In this document: piece by piece, positions 5,056 to 7,076 of the stretch
Position numbering within the stretch: position 1 is the first letter of the stretch
How the letters are laid out: every line of letters starts with the position of its first letter
DNA from: Thermodesulfovibrionia bacterium
Lineage (GTDB): Bacteria > Nitrospirota > Thermodesulfovibrionia > UBA6902
Length of the DNA: 7,076 nt
Direction: 5' to 3'
Assembly (NCBI GenBank): GCA_947258735.1
Contig: CAMYJJ010000153.1
Span: forward strand, 1-7,076
Notes under the pieces: generated by a model
The model's database searches: none
What the model was told of the DNA's origin: nothing
Seen by the model: the letters and a program-made list of their open reading frames with translations, nothing else
Translations under genes and position numbers: made by a program

Positions 5056-5283
5056 TTAATCCTGTAGCACACAGGGTTTCATGGTACAAATCACCCTGCC
5101 GTCTGCTCGACAATCACATATGTTGCAGCCATCGTCAAGCGTCAATGTGTTGCCTGGTTCCAGGAGCACCCCGTTGTACTCACACGGTTGAGGACAGGCC
5201 ATTAATGTACAGACAACTGTTCCGTTATCAAGGCATTGGCATTTATTGCAGCCGTCATCGGCCGGGAACGTGTCGCCCGGTCT
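5056..5283 (-). pseudogene. post-amber continuation of the VWC-repeat lipoprotein frame
   Basis: Directly after the TAG at 5286-5284 the same frame stays open for 75 codons to TAA at 5058-5056. It encodes the rest of repeat 4 (RPGDTFPADDGCNKCQCLD...) and a complete repeat 5 (CEYNGVLLEPGN... to KPCVLQD). Every expected cysteine is present, so this sequence was recently, or still is, under selection as protein. There is no start codon with ribosome-binding site after the TAG. Either a recent nonsense mutation removed it, or TAG is read through. Confidence 0.75.
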
Positions 5284-5676
5284 CTAGATTTCTCCATTGT
5301 ACTCGCAAGAAGCCGGGCAGGCTATTTCAGTACATGCAACCGTTCCGTCATCGAGGCATTGGCATTTGTTGCAGCCGTCATCGGCCGGGAACGTATCGCC
5401 CGGTTTATAGATTTCTCCATTGTACTCGCAAATGACAGGGCAGGCTATTTTTGTGCATGCAACCGTTCCATTATCCAGGCAGGTACAGGTGTTGCAGCCA
5501 TCGCCCGCAGGGAATGAGTCACCGGGCTCATATTTCTGTCCGTTGTATTCGCACCCGGAAGGACAGATTCTGTCCGTGCAGGCAATAGTACCATCTTTCA
5601 TGCAGGAGCAGACATTACATCCGTCCGGCTCAGGGAAGGATTCTCCGGCCTGGTATGGCTTGCCGTCTAATTCGCA
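5059..5676 (-). repeat. five tandem 123-bp repeats encoding VWC-like modules
   Basis: Units run leftward: R1 5676-5554, R2 5553-5431, R3 5430-5308, R4 5307-5185 and R5 5184-5059 (R5 one codon longer). Each codes 41 residues with cysteine spacing C-x18-C-x2-C-x-C-x7-C-x4-C and the frame CEYNG...PGD.F...DGCN.C.C...GT..C....CP. R3 and R4 are nearly identical at the DNA level in their first 75 nt, so that duplication or conversion is recent. R5 is the most diverged. Confidence 0.9.
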
Positions 5677-6714
5677 GGAAGCACAAATTCCGGGTACATC
5701 GCCTGTTGGTTCCACTGGCACGCAAATCAATCCTTCGGCGCACCGCTCCCGGGTCTCCGGCAGCACAAAGCCTTCACACCTGTCCCCCGGTCCGGCAAAG
5801 GGAACACACTTTCCGACACCCTCACTGTCCGGCCGGCACCAGGAATCAGCGTTGCAATCCTCATCAACGTTACACTCAAGAGGATCAACGGGCAGATAGA
5901 ACTGGGACGCGACTAATGCTCTTCCCTTTTTTTCAGTTGTCCTTCTTAATGTGCCGGCTACGAGCAGTCTGCCGTCGGCCAGGGCCTTCCAGGCCTCATG
6001 TATCTGGTCATTTGATGCACCTGAACCTGTTAGATCCAGGTCAGAGATAGTCAATGATTTATACCTGTTCAGAAGAAAGGCCCGCATAGAAAAACAGGGA
6101 GTTGTGAAACATCTGATACCGAGATCCTCAACACGGAAAGAATAACCTTTGGGTTCTGCATCTGTTGCTGCCTGCCAGACTCTGCCGGCAGCGAGAACAC
6201 CGAGCGTGTCGCGTTTAGAATCAATAAAATCAACTAATGGCCTGATCTGTCCAAGAACTATTACCTGTTCGATGGAGGTATTTTCTAATTCATTAATTTG
6301 AGAGGAGCTGAGAGAGGTTTTCTTCCAGTCTATTTCCGCAACATAGCAACTTTCGCTTAGTGATCCATCAATGCAGCGCAGCGCACGTTTATTCAGTGCC
6401 GAAACAAAGAATCCCCCGCAATAGGGACTTGCACATTTTCTTACATCCCTCTTAACTCTTACGTATGAATTTTCAGCAGAGGGAGCAGGAAATATTGACA
6501 GGCTATCATCTGCACCATGGGCAGCAATAATTTGTTCAGTTAGGTCTGAGCTGCTGAACTGTAGATCAATGCCAGATGAAGAGTCGCTTCCATTACTCCC
6601 AATATTAACGCCATCACCTGAACTCCCGCAGGCGATAAATAAAGGTGTTATCATTAACAAACAAATTGCAATAATGCCGGATATACCCTGGAATTGCAGC
6701 GAAGTTTTTTTCAT
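5284..6714 (-). CDS. multi-domain surface lipoprotein: DUF6748-like region, Cys-rich module, VWC-like repeats (ends at amber codon)
   Basis: The 476-residue product up to TAG starts with a lipoprotein signal peptide (lipobox FIAC, Cys29) and a Ser/Gly-rich spacer (30-60). Next are two related segments, about 82-160 (SYVRVKRDVRKCASPYCGGFF) and about 190-258 (YSFRVEDLGIRCFTTPCFSM), which look like a DUF6748-type internal duplication; the name is from memory. A cysteine-dense module (281-344, opening CNVDEDC, Dickkopf/EGF-like in look) follows. From Cys347 come 41-residue, six-cysteine repeats resembling the N-terminal half of von Willebrand factor type C domains. The protein is probably disulfide-rich, outside the cytoplasm, with an adhesive or binding role; that is inference. 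The TAG at codon 477 stops within repeat 4, leaving Cys470 without its repeat partners, while the frame continues intact to 5056. ATG 6714 has AGGGG about 9 nt upstream. The gene stands alone. Confidence 0.85.
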   Translation of the reverse strand: MKKTSLQFQGISGIIAICLLMITPLFIACGSSGDGVNIGSNGSDSSSGIDLQFSSSDLTEQIIAAHGADDSLSIFPAPSAENSYVRVKRDVRKCASPYCGGFFVSALNKRALRCIDGSLSESCYVAEIDWKKTSLSSSQINELENTSIEQVIVLGQIRPLVDFIDSKRDTLGVLAAGRVWQAATDAEPKGYSFRVEDLGIRCFTTPCFSMRAFLLNRYKSLTISDLDLTGSGASNDQIHEAWKALADGRLLVAGTLRRTTEKKGRALVASQFYLPVDPLECNVDEDCNADSWCRPDSEGVGKCVPFAGPGDRCEGFVLPETRERCAEGLICVPVEPTGDVPGICASCELDGKPYQAGESFPEPDGCNVCSCMKDGTIACTDRICPSGCEYNGQKYEPGDSFPAGDGCNTCTCLDNGTVACTKIACPVICEYNGEIYKPGDTFPADDGCNKCQCLDDGTVACTEIACPASCEYNGEI

Positions 6715-6787
6715 GTTCTTACCCCTTTTTTTAATTTAACTTTACATATACCTTGAAATAAAAATACCCCATTATTGATATCTGTAC

Positions 6788-6803
6788 AGTGATCAATATC
6801 ACA
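6788..6803 (-). promoter_or_regulatory. CRP/FNR-family operator candidate
   Basis: Minus-strand TGTGATATTGATCACT matches the CRP consensus TGTGA-N6-TCACA at 9 of 10 specified bases. Its centre (6795.5) lies 41.5 nt before a start at 6754, which the -10-like TATTTT at 6766-6761 would give; this is the class II activator spacing. The leader would be 40 nt. Which CRP/FNR-type regulator binds is unknown. Confidence 0.45.
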
Positions 6804-6911
6804 AGTTCATCGAGCTTATGCCAACATTAAACCTGTTTATCACTTCATCCCGTAAAATATTTATGTAGTTCCGAATGTGTTAAATAGTGAATGAGCTATC
6901 ACTTACCTATA

Positions 6912-6920
6912 ATTATAGCA
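6912..6920 (-). promoter_or_regulatory. perfect extended -10 (TGCTATAAT) facing the lipoprotein gene
   Basis: The minus strand reads TGCTATAAT, an exact extended -10, inside a 12-nt perfect palindrome (6907-6918, CTATAATTATAG). The -35 region is weak (GTTAAG at 17 nt). A start near 6905 would give a leader of about 190 nt that runs through the CRP-like site. Confidence 0.35.
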
Positions 6921-7076
6921 TATGGGATCGTACCCTTAACTGGATTTCGGGACGTTCTTTCCTTCATGAACTTATTACGTCTCTGGGGTCACGTCTACAC
7001 GGGCTGTTGCCCAAATTCAATTTTCGATCGTTTTTCCAGGCTAACTCGATAAGCATATAATTTTCTTATTGATTGT

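Larger units (their letters stand above)
6715..7076. other. gene-free upstream region of the VWC-repeat lipoprotein
   Basis: This 362-nt AT-rich stretch shows no frame with a ribosome-binding site or recognisable product on either strand. It holds the candidate operator at 6788-6803, an extended -10 at 6912-6920 and a small GGGC/GCCC hairpin near 7000-7011. I see nothing else. Confidence 0.6.

Noticed and set aside
4873..5067. Plus-strand 64-codon frame with a membrane-like Leu/Val/Ile stretch
   Set aside because: It needs a TTG start without Shine-Dalgarno, runs into the 3' end of the VWC-repeat frame, and its hydrophobic part coincides with direct repeat copy B in AT-rich sequence.
5016..6145. 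Several long plus-strand frames opposite the lipoprotein gene
   Set aside because: They arise because the 123-bp repeats, a multiple of three, keep other frames open; the minus frame has the signal peptide, cysteine pattern and Shine-Dalgarno.

Overview
Organism. The window is AT-leaning with GC-richer repeat patches and reads as a Gram-negative bacterial chromosome. Three proteins carry lipoprotein signal peptides with a lipobox Cys, and there is an RlpA-type cell-wall lipoprotein. DUF2934, DUF1508/YegP and DUF2703 together fit Nitrospirota or Desulfobacterota-like lineages; this placement is inference and I cannot name a species.

Layout. Positions 1-1427 hold a tight minus-strand housekeeping block: rlpA, a deoxycytidylate deaminase and, 11 nt further on, the start of an alpha/beta-hydrolase cut by the window edge. 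Positions 1461-2470 hold no credible gene. They contain a 712-bp mosaic of inverted repeats that looks like one non-autonomous element nested inside another: a perfect 33-bp inverted repeat inside an outer pair of matching ends, each with a hairpin. Positions 2471-2821 encode a small lipoprotein on the minus strand. A long imperfect palindrome separates it from a plus-strand DUF2703 protein (3043-3534) with an unusual tail of vicinal cysteine pairs. Positions 3629-3960 are a decayed 3' end of a contractile-tail sheath gene. Positions 4076-4768 encode a DUF2934/YegP fusion. Positions 5056-6714 encode a large multi-domain lipoprotein ending in five 41-residue, six-cysteine VWC-like repeats. An in-frame TAG splits this gene inside the fourth repeat. 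Positions 6715-7076 hold only its candidate promoters and a CRP/FNR-like palindrome.

How it fits together. The left block belongs to nucleotide metabolism and envelope maintenance. The rest looks like an accessory region of single-gene units separated by repeats and relics. A diverged direct repeat (3569-3627 and 4947-5005, 45 of 59 identical by eye) brackets the sheath relic and the DUF2934/YegP gene. I see no complete new multi-gene system. The most notable items are the amber codon in otherwise intact VWC-like repeats, the sheath relic, the nested inverted-repeat element and the unexplained direct repeat.
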